Source: Bacteroidia bacterium
Lineage (GTDB): Bacteria > Bacteroidota > Bacteroidia > B-17B0 > Aurantibacillaceae
Assembly: GCA_016787785.1 (NCBI GenBank)
Contig: JAEUTO010000013.1
Span: forward strand, 229,664 to 293,663
Direction: 5' to 3'
Length of the DNA stretch: 64,000 bases
The notes beneath the pieces are model-generated. The model worked only from the letters and a program-made list of their open reading frames with translations. It was not told the DNA's origin and did not search any database. Shown piece after piece: positions 26,794-36,345 of this stretch (position 1 is its first letter; each line of letters begins with the position of its first letter). The translations under genes were made by a program, and so were the position numbers.

Positions 26794-27597
26794 ATGGAAT
26801 TTGAAAAATTAAATTCTGTTTTGCCCTCTGTTATTGCAACCGCAAAAAAAGCCGGTGCCTTCATTCAAAAAGAAAGAGAAAGTTTTTCACTCGATAAAGT
26901 TGAAGTAAAAGGACTTAATGATCTTGTGAGTTATGTGGACAAAACGGCCGAAGCTATTATTGTAAAAGAGCTTCAAACCATTTTACCACAAGCCGGTTTT
27001 ATTGTTGAAGAAAATACACTATCAGAAAAAAAAGAATATAATTGGATCGTTGATCCTTTGGATGGCACAACTAATTTTGTTCATGGTATCTTATGTTACG
27101 CGGTAAGCATTGCGTTAGAGCATAAAGGCGAAATTATTTTAGGTGTTGTTTTAGAAGTTAGTCGTAACGAATGTTTTTACGCTGTTAAAAACGGCGGTGC
27201 ATTTTTAAACGAAAAACCAATTAAAGTTTCAACAAATAAAGAATTAAAAGACTGTTTGATCGCAACGGGTTTTCCAATTTATAATTTTCAAAGAATTGAT
27301 CCGTACCTTAAAACTTTGGAGCAATTAATGAGAAGCACACACGGCATAAGACGAATTGGTGCCGCCGCCGCAGATCTTTGTTATTTAGCTTGTGGAAGAG
27401 TGGATGCTTTTTTTGAATATAACCTTAATTCATGGGATGTTGCTGCGGGTGCTCTGATCGTAACAGAGGCTGGCGGTAAGGTTTCCGATTTTAAACTCGG
27501 CAAAAACTGGCTATTTGGAAAAGAGCTAATAGCCGCTAATTTTGGGGTTTTTGACAGTTTTTCGGGCTTAATTGCCGAAAATTTCAATAAAAAATGA
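26794..27597 (+). CDS. Inositol monophosphatase family protein (SuhB/CysQ-like)
   Basis: A 267-residue Mg-dependent sugar-phosphatase fold. Metal-binding motifs are VEENT (71-75), VDPLDGTTNFVHG (86-98) and WDVAAGALIVTEAGG near the C-terminus. Substrate could be inositol phosphate, another sugar phosphate or 3'-phosphoadenosine phosphate; the W-D-x-A-A-G-x-L-I-x-x-E-A-G-G form and length are closest to SuhB-type enzymes. It follows pyrC by 3 bases and probably shares its transcript. Confidence 0.9.
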   Translation: MEFEKLNSVLPSVIATAKKAGAFIQKERESFSLDKVEVKGLNDLVSYVDKTAEAIIVKELQTILPQAGFIVEENTLSEKKEYNWIVDPLDGTTNFVHGILCYAVSIALEHKGEIILGVVLEVSRNECFYAVKNGGAFLNEKPIKVSTNKELKDCLIATGFPIYNFQRIDPYLKTLEQLMRSTHGIRRIGAAAADLCYLACGRVDAFFEYNLNSWDVAAGALIVTEAGGKVSDFKLGKNWLFGKELIAANFGVFDSFSGLIAENFNKK

Positions 27598-27638
27598 CAT
27601 TTTCAATAGACTATTGTAAACAACTGGTGAGAATACTT

Positions 27639-27669
27639 TTTGTCTAATTGGTTTTTTTTTCTATATTTA
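27639..27669 (+). promoter_or_regulatory. Probable promoter of the TPR/PD40/SPOR gene
   Basis: TTTG (27639-27642), 19-base spacer, TATATTTA (27662-27669). Only the last base deviates from TAnnTTTG. The ATG follows after 44 bases. Confidence 0.5.
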
Positions 27670-27713
27670 ATGCCTAATACAAAGCAAAAACCAGACCTTC
27701 TAAATTGTAACTT

Positions 27714-29714
27714 ATGAAACGTATTATTATATACTTGTTCGTGTTATGCGTAACCACGATTTATTCTCAAACAACCAATACCAGCCGATGGAGAAAATCT
27801 GAAAAGGATTCAATGGCTAACGCATTTTTACTTTATGAAGAAAAAAATTACAAAATGGCATTGCCCTATTTTGAAAATATTCATAAAGGTCATCCAAAAG
27901 AAGAATTTGTAAAATACGTGTATGGTAAAACATCGCTTTACCGTAGTGATAAATATCCTGACGCTTTACGTTTGTTGCAGGAAGTTTATGATAAAAATCC
28001 AAAAGTAGACATTATTGAATATGATCTTGCGCGTGCCATGCATTACAATTACAAATTTGATGAGGCTTTGGTAATGGTTGACAGATTTCTTGCCAACAAA
28101 CGTACAAAACCAGAAGAAAAACCTCAGGCCGAATTTTTAAAAAAATACATTGAGAACGCAAAATATTACGCCGCAAATGCAACACAAGCAAAAATTACAA
28201 CCGTTGGCACGCCAATAAACAGTAAGGACGAAGAGTATGTACCAACCATCTCGGCAGATGAATCGATGATGGTGTTTACCTATACCGGCGCAAAAAGTAA
28301 AGGTGGAAAAATAAATGAAGTTTTAATGATCCCTGATTCGGTGCATGGTATTTATTTGGAAGATGTTTACATGTCGGTTAAAGCAAATGATCAATGGCAA
28401 ACACCTGTTTCTCTTGAAAATATTAACTCAAAAACAAATGATGCTGCAATCTCTTTAAGTCAGGACGGACAGATTCTATTTATTTATAAAGATGATGCTG
28501 AAGGACATGGTGATATTTATCAAAGTAACTTAATTGGTGAGACGTTTTCTTTTCCAACAAAACTTAAAGGGCAAATAAATACTATTTCACAAGAAGGACA
28601 TTGTTCATTATCGCCAGATGGCAAAACACTTTATTTTACAAGTGATCGCCCGGGCGGATTTGGTGGCAGGGATATTTACAAAGCTAAATTAATGGCAGAT
28701 TCTACCTGGGGGAATGTAACTAACCTTGGTGACTCGGTAAACACAAAGTACGACGAAGATTCTCCATTTATTCATCCTGATGGCGCTTCATTATTCTTTA
28801 GCTCTAACGGGCCAAAAAGTAGTGGTGGCCATGATATTTTCAGGGCTTATATGGAACCAAGCGATTCTTCATTCAAAAAAGTTGAGAACTTAAGTTTCCC
28901 TATCAATACGCCGGATGATGATAAATATTTTGTACTTGCTGCAAATGGAACCAGAGGTTATTACAGCAGTGGAAGAGCTGGTGGCGAAGGTTTAAATGAT
29001 ATTTATTTAGTAGAGACTGGCTTTGAAGCTAAAAAACCTGTGTTATTATTTGTAAAAGGTAAAGTTACTTTTGATGGCGCGCCCGTAGAGTCTACAATAA
29101 AAGTAGAAGTTACTTCTAAGAACAACGCAATATTTAATGTTGTTAAAACAATTCCGGCTACCGGTAATTATATGATCTCAATGCCTCCGGGCCAATCATA
29201 CAAAATTATTTATTCATACAAAGACGAGAAGCCAAAAACATTTGAATTTGATGCTGCGCAAATTACTGCATACACAGAAAAGGTTGTAGACATTAAATTT
29301 GAAACGCCAAAAGATACAATTCCGGTTGCAGCGATTGTGCCGGGTAAGGCTTTACCAAATGAATTTGATAAAGAAGCAATTACTTTATTGCAGAAAAAAA
29401 TAAGTAAATATTCTGCAGCATACGGTAAGATATCTGCAGAAGGCTTAGAATTTAAAGTACAAGTTGCTGCCTACAAAAATCCAAAGAATTATAAATTCAA
29501 ACACTTAAAAGGTTTAGGTAAAATTGATAAATTACTTTTAGGTGATGGCATTACCCGCATGACCATTAACGGCACATTTAAAACTCTAGAAGCTGCCTGG
29601 ATCCATAATAAAAAGGTAATTAAAGCAGGGCAAGATGATGCCTTTGTAACAGTTTTATATCAAGGGAAACGTATCATGTTAGAGGAGCTTGTTAAAATGG
29701 GACTTTATAAATAG
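27714..29714 (+). CDS. Exported TPR / PD40 propeller / CRD-like / SPOR-like protein
   Basis: A 666-residue exported protein (signal peptide ending TIYSQ). TPR-like helices cover about 35-155, and PD40 blades cover about 180-430 (SPDGKTLYFTSDRPGGFGGRD, a complete TolB-like blade signature, and HPDGASLFFSSNG). A regulatory-like beta domain covers about 440-535. The C-terminal 85 residues look like a SPOR domain (LEFKVQVAAYKNP at its start, TFKTLEAAW and DDAFVTVLYQGKRI near its end). The first three parts match the PorE-like protein at 16.7 kb, but the OmpA domain is replaced by another peptidoglycan-binding type. A strong terminator follows. Confidence 0.8.
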   Translation: MKRIIIYLFVLCVTTIYSQTTNTSRWRKSEKDSMANAFLLYEEKNYKMALPYFENIHKGHPKEEFVKYVYGKTSLYRSDKYPDALRLLQEVYDKNPKVDIIEYDLARAMHYNYKFDEALVMVDRFLANKRTKPEEKPQAEFLKKYIENAKYYAANATQAKITTVGTPINSKDEEYVPTISADESMMVFTYTGAKSKGGKINEVLMIPDSVHGIYLEDVYMSVKANDQWQTPVSLENINSKTNDAAISLSQDGQILFIYKDDAEGHGDIYQSNLIGETFSFPTKLKGQINTISQEGHCSLSPDGKTLYFTSDRPGGFGGRDIYKAKLMADSTWGNVTNLGDSVNTKYDEDSPFIHPDGASLFFSSNGPKSSGGHDIFRAYMEPSDSSFKKVENLSFPINTPDDDKYFVLAANGTRGYYSSGRAGGEGLNDIYLVETGFEAKKPVLLFVKGKVTFDGAPVESTIKVEVTSKNNAIFNVVKTIPATGNYMISMPPGQSYKIIYSYKDEKPKTFEFDAAQITAYTEKVVDIKFETPKDTIPVAAIVPGKALPNEFDKEAITLLQKKISKYSAAYGKISAEGLEFKVQVAAYKNPKNYKFKHLKGLGKIDKLLLGDGITRMTINGTFKTLEAAWIHNKKVIKAGQDDAFVTVLYQGKRIMLEELVKMGLYK

Positions 29715-29730
29715 AGTTTATTTGAAACAA

Positions 29731-29765
29731 AAAAGCCTGCATGTAAAACATGCAGGCTTTTTTTA
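29731..29765. terminator. Bidirectional terminator between the SPOR-protein gene and prmA
   Basis: Perfect stem AAAAGCCTGCATG / CATGCAGGCTTTT with a 5-base loop and T-runs on both sides, placed between convergent genes. Confidence 0.9.
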
Positions 29766-29780
29766 TGGTCATTTGAATTT

Positions 29781-30608
29781 TTATACTTTCTCCAATAACA
29801 TCATGGCCCACTCGTTCTCATTTTTATAAGAATTAAATTTCAAATTTTGTTTGGCAGCCACTTCTTTTAACTCGTCCATATCTGTAATAAAAAAACCGCT
29901 TAAAAATAGTTTGCCACCTGTTTTTAATTTTTTTGAATAAACCGGTAAATGCATTTTTAAAATATTCTTATTAATATTGGCAATAATAATATCAAAAGGT
30001 TGTTCATTCTCCAATAGATCAACATCTCCTTTTTTAACGACAATCTCTTTACAATTATTAGTAGCGCAATTCTCAATACTGTTCTCCACACTCCACGCGT
30101 CTATATCAATAGCCAAAATGTCTTTTGCGCCCAGGAACTGCGCTAAAATTGCCAGTATGCCTGTACCGCAGCCCATGTCTAAAATGCGTTTGTTCATAAA
30201 CTCCGTCTCAAACATGGCTTTGCAAACCAGACGGGTTGTTTGGTGATGACCTGTGCCGAAACTCATTTTTGGCATGATCACAATTTCATGTTTAAAATTT
30301 TTATTTTTTTCATGAAATGGTGCACGTATAAAAAGAAGATCGTCAACCATCACGGGCTCAAAATTCTTTTCCCATTCTGCATTCCAGTTAGTGAGGGCTA
30401 TTTTTTTGACCTCGCAGGTAAAAGTAAAATCATCAAAAACAAGATCGCTTAGGTTAATTCCTGCGGCATCTTCTTCTTTAATGTAAGCGGTAAATCCCTT
30501 GTCATTAAAATCAAAGCTCTCAAAGCCCAGATCAGCGATAACTGCCATTAAAATTTCAGAACCTGGTTCGGTAGGACTAACAATAAAATTGTAGCTTAAA
30601 TAACTCAT
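29781..30608 (-). CDS. prmA: Ribosomal protein L11 methyltransferase
   Basis: A 275-residue class I SAM methyltransferase that methylates L11. The SAM-binding motif I is ILDMGCGTGILAI, an acidic motif II follows (ILAIDIDAWSV), and IIANINKNIL is the N-I/P-N-like motif IV of PrmA. MSFGTGHHQTT before motif I is strongly diagnostic. The start ATG overlaps the tpiA stop (TAATG), so the genes are coupled. Confidence 0.95.
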   Translation of the reverse strand: MSYLSYNFIVSPTEPGSEILMAVIADLGFESFDFNDKGFTAYIKEEDAAGINLSDLVFDDFTFTCEVKKIALTNWNAEWEKNFEPVMVDDLLFIRAPFHEKNKNFKHEIVIMPKMSFGTGHHQTTRLVCKAMFETEFMNKRILDMGCGTGILAILAQFLGAKDILAIDIDAWSVENSIENCATNNCKEIVVKKGDVDLLENEQPFDIIIANINKNILKMHLPVYSKKLKTGGKLFLSGFFITDMDELKEVAAKQNLKFNSYKNENEWAMMLLEKV

Positions 30609-31366
30609 TAAAACGAAGCAATTATTTTACAAAAATCCGCGGCTTTTAAACTGGCACCGCCAATTAAACCTCCGTCAACATCTGCGCACGAAAATAATTC
30701 TCTGGCATTTTGCGCATTGCAACTGCCGCCATATAAAATTGGAGTGTTTTGTGCTAAAGCTGATGAAAATAATTCAGATATAATTTTACGAATATAAGCG
30801 TGCATTTCCTGCGCTTGTTGCGGCGTAGCGGTTTCACCGGTACCAATTGCCCAAACAGGTTCGTAAGCTAAGTACATTTTGTTTAATTCACTTTCAGAAA
30901 AATTCTTTAAAACATTTTCCAGTTGTTTTTTTACGGTCTCAAAATGTTTACCGCCTTTTCTTTCTTCAAGTTGTTCGCCAAAACAAAAAATTACATGTAA
31001 ATTATTTTTTAATGCGTTCTGAATCTTTAAAATTAATTGTTCATCGCTTTCTTTAAAAAAAGTTCTTCTTTCGCTATGTCCAACCAAAACAAATTTGCAG
31101 CCAACAGAGCTTAACATCTCCGCTGAAACTTCGCCAGTAAAAGCACCTTTGCTGTGTTCGCTGCAATTTTGAGCGCCAATAAAAAAAGCAGTTGTAGTTG
31201 CTAAACTATCGTTTGCATTTTTTAAAAAAGTAAATGGCGGGAAAATTATTTTTTCAACTCCGTAAAATTGTTCCGATCCTTTTTTTATTTCACTGATCAG
31301 ATCAAGTGCCTCATTTAAATTGGTATTCATTTTCCAATTACCGGCTACTATTTTTTTTCTGCCCAT
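30608..31366 (-). CDS. tpiA: Triosephosphate isomerase
   Basis: Glycolytic TIM-barrel enzyme of 252 residues. Landmarks: VAGNWKMN with the N-terminal Asn and Lys, VGHSERR with the catalytic His, AYEPVWAIGTGETA with the catalytic Glu and flexible loop, and YGGSCN and GLIGGASL phosphate-binding loops. It is between an orphan ABC permease gene (7 bases upstream) and prmA (1-base overlap) in one minus-strand unit. Confidence 0.97.
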   Translation of the reverse strand: MGRKKIVAGNWKMNTNLNEALDLISEIKKGSEQFYGVEKIIFPPFTFLKNANDSLATTTAFFIGAQNCSEHSKGAFTGEVSAEMLSSVGCKFVLVGHSERRTFFKESDEQLILKIQNALKNNLHVIFCFGEQLEERKGGKHFETVKKQLENVLKNFSESELNKMYLAYEPVWAIGTGETATPQQAQEMHAYIRKIISELFSSALAQNTPILYGGSCNAQNARELFSCADVDGGLIGGASLKAADFCKIIASF

Positions 31367-31373
31367 GTTAATT

Positions 31374-32453
31374 TTATTTTACTCTAACACGCGGATCAAG
31401 AATACCGTAAATAATATCTACAACAATATTAATTCCAACAAATATGGTCGCAAAAATTAAAGTGGCACCCATTACAACAGGAAGGTCATTTTTGCTTAAA
31501 GCTTCTACAACTTCATAACCAATACCTTTCCAGCTAAAGATCTTTTCTACAAAAACCGCACCTGCCATTAAGCCTGCAAACCATCCCGAAATGGCAGTAA
31601 CCACAGGATTTAGGGCGTTTTTAAGTGCATGTTTTACAATTATCTTCCGATAACTTAAGCCCTTGGCCCGGGCGGTTCGTATGTAATCCTGCGACAATAC
31701 ATCCAACAATGAACTTCTGGTTAACTGTATGATAATACTCAAAGGGCGCATTCCCAGTGTAATAGCGGGTAATATGAGGTTCTTTAATTTTAGTGTTTCA
31801 CCGTTCCAAACGTCAATATCGTAAAGACTTCCTGAGGGATCCAGCCCTGTGTATTTAGACAAAACATAGCCAAATAGCCAGGCCACAATTAAACCCACTA
31901 AAAAAGAAGGGGCGCTCATGCCAAACACAGTGGCTAAAACAAACACTATCCTGTCAAAAAAAGAGTTTTTACGGGTTGCAGTCAATATTCCAAAAAATAT
32001 ACCAATTACCGATGCAATAATGATGGCGGCAAAGGCCAGCACAGCCGTTTCGGGCAAGGTATCCTTAATGATCTCGGTAACATCACGTTTGGTAATATAA
32101 CTTCGTCGCAAATAAGGCCATTTAAAAACAACAACTTTCTCTGCACCTATTGTAAACATTGAGACCCAGGAGTACTTTTCAGGATTTAAGAACCACAAAC
32201 TCTTGCTGTTCTTGTAATTATGAACAGATACGGGAGAAAGATCGTTAAGGTAATGACTGTATTGCACTATTATGGGTCTGTTTGTCCCAAGATCACGGTG
32301 TATAGCCTCTACAGCCTCTTTGCTGGCTCTTTGGCCAAGCATGATCGTAGCTGGATCTCCGGGCAGAACATTAAATAAAAAGAATATGGTGGTGATAACA
32401 CCAAAAAGCACCAAAATGCCATAAAAAAATTTTGAAAGAATAAATTTTACCAC
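31374..32453 (-). CDS. Oligopeptide/nickel-type ABC transporter permease (DppB-like)
   Basis: A 359-residue inner-membrane permease. The N-terminus (FGVITTIFFLFNVLPGDPA) and the EAA loop region (QDYIRTARAKGLSYRKIIVKHALKNAL) are typical DppB/OppB. About six membrane segments are predicted by eye, with an extended periplasmic loop at about 70-115. No DppC, binding protein or ATPase gene is adjacent; the partners must be elsewhere. Start is GTG. It is followed by tpiA after 7 bases. Confidence 0.9.
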   Translation of the reverse strand: MVKFILSKFFYGILVLFGVITTIFFLFNVLPGDPATIMLGQRASKEAVEAIHRDLGTNRPIIVQYSHYLNDLSPVSVHNYKNSKSLWFLNPEKYSWVSMFTIGAEKVVVFKWPYLRRSYITKRDVTEIIKDTLPETAVLAFAAIIIASVIGIFFGILTATRKNSFFDRIVFVLATVFGMSAPSFLVGLIVAWLFGYVLSKYTGLDPSGSLYDIDVWNGETLKLKNLILPAITLGMRPLSIIIQLTRSSLLDVLSQDYIRTARAKGLSYRKIIVKHALKNALNPVVTAISGWFAGLMAGAVFVEKIFSWKGIGYEVVEALSKNDLPVVMGATLIFATIFVGINIVVDIIYGILDPRVRVK

Positions 32454-32522
32454 AGTTAAAAAAAGTACAACCGCTAAGATAATTATTTATATTTATGAAT
32501 AGAAACTGTTTTAGATAAAGTT

Positions 32523-32530
32523 TATTTTTG
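32523..32530 (+). promoter_or_regulatory. Probable -7 box of the patatin/barrel gene
   Basis: TATTTTTG, exact match to TAnnTTTG, 26 bases before the TTG start. No TTG-type -33 element is seen at the expected place. Confidence 0.45.
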
Positions 32531-32556
32531 TACCTATAAGATTTTGCCATTTTTTC

Positions 32557-34854
32557 TTGAAAAAAACCATAAATACTCTAATTTTTTTACTCTTTTTACT
32601 TACAAATGGCCCTTTAAAAGCTCAAAAAATTGGTTTGGTTTTAAGTGGTGGCGGCGCCAGTGGCCTTTCTCACATTGGTGTTTTAAGGGCTTTAGAAGAA
32701 AATGGCGTTCCAATTGATTATATTACCGGCACTTCTATTGGCAGTTTAATTGGAGCTTATTACGCTATAGGATATTCGCCGAAAGAAATAGAGATTTTGG
32801 TTAAAACCACCTTTTTTCAGAGTATAACCAAAGGAGATCTGCCTGCCAAATATGAATACATGGTAAAAAAAAGAGATGATTATGCGTCCTGGCTCACATT
32901 TAAATTAGATCTAAGGGATCATTACCTTAAAAATTTACCTACAAACGTTATCAATTCAATTCCTATAGATTATTATTTGATGGAAACATTTACCGGCGTA
33001 TCTAATTCTGTAAATAATAATTTTGATAGTTTATTCGTTCCATACCGTTGTGTTGCGTCTGATGTTGAACATAAAAAATCTGTAATATTTAAAAAGGGAG
33101 ACCTTCCAAGTTCAGTTAGAGCGAGTATGAGTTATCCTTTTTATTTACGTCCAATTCCAATTGACGGAAAATTACTTTTTGACGGTGGGTTGTATAATAA
33201 TTTTCCAACCGATGTTATGTATAATGACTTCAATCCTGATTTTATTATTGGTTCAAATGTTGCCGAAAAAAATCTACCACCCGATGACGATAATTTGTAT
33301 ATGCAGTTAAGAAATTTATTAATGAACCAAACTAATTTTGATCCTGTTTGCGAGAACGGTGTTTTAATTGAGCCATGGAGCGACGTAAGTATTTTTAATT
33401 TTGATAACGCACAAAGATTGATAGATAGCGGATATTCTGCAACGTTAAGAGCAATTCCACAAATAAAAAAACAAATTGATCGACAGGTATTTGCAAAAGA
33501 TCTTGAAGAAAAGCGTAACAGATTTAGAGACTATCAAAAGCTTGAAAATATTGCTTACGATAATTTAGAAGTGAATGGATATACAAAGAACCAAACAAAA
33601 TTTATTTCGAAAAGTCTTTTTTACAAGAATAAACCATTTACAATTGATCAATTAAAAAAACGTTATTTCCGTTTAGCAGGTGATGATAAAATAAAAAATA
33701 TTTTTCCTATCTCAACAATTGATTCTGTAACTAAAAAATATACTTTAAAATTAAACGGAAAAAAAGAAAAACCATTTTATGTGGATGCAGGCGCCATACT
33801 GTCTAACCGACCCATAAGTGAAGCTTTCATTGGGATACAATACAATCGCTTGGGTAAAATAGGAACCAGTTTTTATGCCAATGGTTATTTGGGAAAATTA
33901 TATTCAGGAACTCATTCGCACATACGTTTTGATTTTCCGGGGAAATATCCTTTCTACGTTGAACCATCTTTTACCTACTCGCGTTGGGATTATTACAGTA
34001 GTAGCGTTCTCTTCTATGATTTTTTAACTCCTGCTTTTTTGATCCAGGAAGATACGTATGGCGAAGTAAAAATTGGCGTGCCAGTAGGAAATATTTCGCA
34101 GGCGAATTTTGCTGCAGGGTATACCGAATGGACCAATGAATATTATCAAAGTGATGTGTTTACACGTTTGGACACAACGGATAAAACCTATTTTGACTAT
34201 GGTTATTTACAAACGAACTACACCATAAATACTTTGAACCGAAAAATGTACGCTACTGAAGGAACTTTTTTAAATGTGCGTGCACGTTACTTACAAGGCA
34301 GAGAAAGTCATTTGCCGGGCAACACCAGCATTGATACCTCAACTTACAAAAATGTAACACAGCCGGCCTGGTTGCAATTAAAATTAACTGTAGATAAATA
34401 CTTTAAAACAGCAAAAAGTTTTAAAGTAGGCATTTTCGGCGAGGCAGTTTATTCTACCCAAAGTTTTTTTAGTAATTATCAGGCAACTATTTTGTCAACA
34501 CCCGCGTTTAATCCAACTCCCGAGAGTCAGACCTTTTTTATTGATGCCTATCGCGCAAATAAATACCTGGCAAGTGGTTTAAAGGTAATTGTAACGCCAA
34601 TAAAAAACGTTGATATTCGTACAGAAGCATATTTATTTCAACCGATAGAATCTATTTTAAAAACAAGTGATGGTGGTTCAAAATATAGTACACCGTTCTT
34701 GTATCGTTATTTTTCCGGTCTCGCGGCGGCTGTTTATAACAGTCCTATCGGACCAATTAGTCTTGGCGTAAATTACTATGACCAGAACGACAATTCATTC
34801 TCTTTCTTCTTTCACATCGGTTATATTATTTTTAACCGTAAGTCTATCGATTAA
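32557..34854 (+). CDS. Patatin-like phospholipase with outer-membrane beta-barrel (type Vd autotransporter-like)
   Basis: A 765-residue exported protein; the TTG start gives a clear signal peptide ending LKAQ. The patatin domain starts at once (KIGLVLSGGGASGLSHIGVL, oxyanion loop), with the nucleophile serine in GTSIGS and the catalytic Asp in DGGLYNNFP. After about residue 330 comes a short POTRA-like segment (NLEVNGYTKNQTKFISKSLF), and the last 350 residues are alternating aromatic strands of a 16-strand BamA/Omp85-type barrel (VGNISQANFAAGY, SLGVNYY). This is the order of PlpD and FplA: barrel as anchor, lipase outside. Whether it is released or stays surface-bound is unknown. Confidence 0.88.
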   Translation: MKKTINTLIFLLFLLTNGPLKAQKIGLVLSGGGASGLSHIGVLRALEENGVPIDYITGTSIGSLIGAYYAIGYSPKEIEILVKTTFFQSITKGDLPAKYEYMVKKRDDYASWLTFKLDLRDHYLKNLPTNVINSIPIDYYLMETFTGVSNSVNNNFDSLFVPYRCVASDVEHKKSVIFKKGDLPSSVRASMSYPFYLRPIPIDGKLLFDGGLYNNFPTDVMYNDFNPDFIIGSNVAEKNLPPDDDNLYMQLRNLLMNQTNFDPVCENGVLIEPWSDVSIFNFDNAQRLIDSGYSATLRAIPQIKKQIDRQVFAKDLEEKRNRFRDYQKLENIAYDNLEVNGYTKNQTKFISKSLFYKNKPFTIDQLKKRYFRLAGDDKIKNIFPISTIDSVTKKYTLKLNGKKEKPFYVDAGAILSNRPISEAFIGIQYNRLGKIGTSFYANGYLGKLYSGTHSHIRFDFPGKYPFYVEPSFTYSRWDYYSSSVLFYDFLTPAFLIQEDTYGEVKIGVPVGNISQANFAAGYTEWTNEYYQSDVFTRLDTTDKTYFDYGYLQTNYTINTLNRKMYATEGTFLNVRARYLQGRESHLPGNTSIDTSTYKNVTQPAWLQLKLTVDKYFKTAKSFKVGIFGEAVYSTQSFFSNYQATILSTPAFNPTPESQTFFIDAYRANKYLASGLKVIVTPIKNVDIRTEAYLFQPIESILKTSDGGSKYSTPFLYRYFSGLAAAVYNSPIGPISLGVNYYDQNDNSFSFFFHIGYIIFNRKSID

Positions 34855-36263
34855 TTTTTCTTTTTGTAGAGATCAAATTGTAAAGTAGGTAATTCTACTT
34901 TATTATAATTTAAAACCGTATTGTCTTCTGCGTTTTTATCAATGATCCTGAATTCATTATCCGGATGTTGCGGATCGATGCTGATGTTATGATACCTTAT
35001 CAAATAACACTGTAACGGCCAGTCGTTCCATCGGTGATCAGATATACTTACTGCAGAAAATTCCGGAATAACTTTTCCAAATTCTTGCACATCATTTATC
35101 ATTTCAGCATCCCTGCTTTTTTTTCCGATATTAGAAACTGAAATAATGATAACTGCACTAAACAAAAGAACTGAAAAAATAGTGATTCCATTTTTTGCCT
35201 TACTGTTTAAAACCTTTTGAGACCAGACAGTCAATGGTTCAGAAATAAATAAAGCAAAACCAATTGCAAAAAAAGGTAGGGAGGGAATAAAATAAAATCC
35301 TTTTTGCACCATTGTAAGCGCTAATGGAACCACGCCCGCAAAACCTATAAGTGTAAAAAATAATGCCAGCCTTTTCGTTTCATTTTGCAAGTCAATTTTT
35401 TTTCTAAACATAAAAAACAAAATTGATGTAATCCCTATCGGCGGAAGCAGTTCAATAAATATCCTTCCTAAAATATAAAAATGAGATTCAACCGTTGGGT
35501 TCTCTCCTATTCTATGCAACACGCGTTTAATAAAATAATTTGTGAGGCTTTCTTTTGCTTCATCAAAACAAAGTAAAAGAGCGTAAATTAAAACCGGCAC
35601 AAGAAGTAAAATAAATGACTGAAAAATTAATTGCTTTACATTTATTTTTTTAAAACAAAGCCAGTATATAAATGGCGCTGCTACGGGAAAAAAACCCGGA
35701 ATACCTTTTGAGAAGGTGGCTAAAAAAATAAATATCGCCGAAAAAAATAAAAACAAAAAAGAGTTTTCTTTAACTGATCTTAAATACAATAATAGCGAGG
35801 TCAAAACAAAAATGCCCATTGTGTTCTCGTGCATATTATTGGTGAACGACCAAAAACAAACGGGTATACTTATCCATAGAATAAGCGGCAGCCAACCAAG
35901 TTGTGCGCTATTTGAGCTTTTGTTAATGTATTTCCAAATTAAAACAATTAAATAACAAGTTGTAAAAAGTGTAACAAGAACATAAATTCTTTCGGTGTAC
36001 ATGCCATTACCAAGTAGCTTAAAAAAAATAGCTTGTATACCAAATATCAAGGGTGGGTGCTCATGAAACGTTTGCAAACCGCCAAAACCATACTTACTAA
36101 AAACAGGAAACCAAAAACTACCAATACCGTTTGCTAAATTTTTTGAAACGCAGGTGTAAAGCATTCCATCCATGAACATCCCATCCTGAATTAAAACAGG
36201 TAAGGTTAAGCCCAGTATTGCTGAAATAGAAATTAAGAAAAAAGGTAATTGCTTATTGTACAC
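34851..36263 (-). CDS. GT-C glycosyltransferase, ArnT/GT39-like membrane protein
   Basis: A 470-residue polytopic inner-membrane protein with about 11-12 hydrophobic segments. The first periplasmic loop has the acidic D-G-M-x-Y start and FHEHPP, typical of GT-C enzymes (ArnT, PMT family) that use lipid-linked sugars. The C-terminal part is a small soluble periplasmic domain. Acceptor and donor cannot be told; lipid A or protein are both possible. It is convergent with the patatin gene with a 4-base overlap. Confidence 0.8.
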   Translation of the reverse strand: MYNKQLPFFLISISAILGLTLPVLIQDGMFMDGMLYTCVSKNLANGIGSFWFPVFSKYGFGGLQTFHEHPPLIFGIQAIFFKLLGNGMYTERIYVLVTLFTTCYLIVLIWKYINKSSNSAQLGWLPLILWISIPVCFWSFTNNMHENTMGIFVLTSLLLYLRSVKENSFLFLFFSAIFIFLATFSKGIPGFFPVAAPFIYWLCFKKINVKQLIFQSFILLLVPVLIYALLLCFDEAKESLTNYFIKRVLHRIGENPTVESHFYILGRIFIELLPPIGITSILFFMFRKKIDLQNETKRLALFFTLIGFAGVVPLALTMVQKGFYFIPSLPFFAIGFALFISEPLTVWSQKVLNSKAKNGITIFSVLLFSAVIIISVSNIGKKSRDAEMINDVQEFGKVIPEFSAVSISDHRWNDWPLQCYLIRYHNISIDPQHPDNEFRIIDKNAEDNTVLNYNKVELPTLQFDLYKKKN

Positions 36264-36311
36264 TTAAGTTCAGTTATTTTAACTCATTAAATATACTTTA
36301 TAATTGTTTCA

Positions 36312-36339
36312 AAAAAAAAGCCGCTCTTAAGCGGCTTTT
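36312..36339 (-). terminator. Intrinsic terminator after the DUF2795 gene
   Basis: Stem AAAAGCCGCT / AGCGGCTTTT with a 2-4 base loop, followed by a run of T on the minus strand, 7 bases past the stop codon. Confidence 0.85.
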
Positions 36340-36345
36340 GAATAT

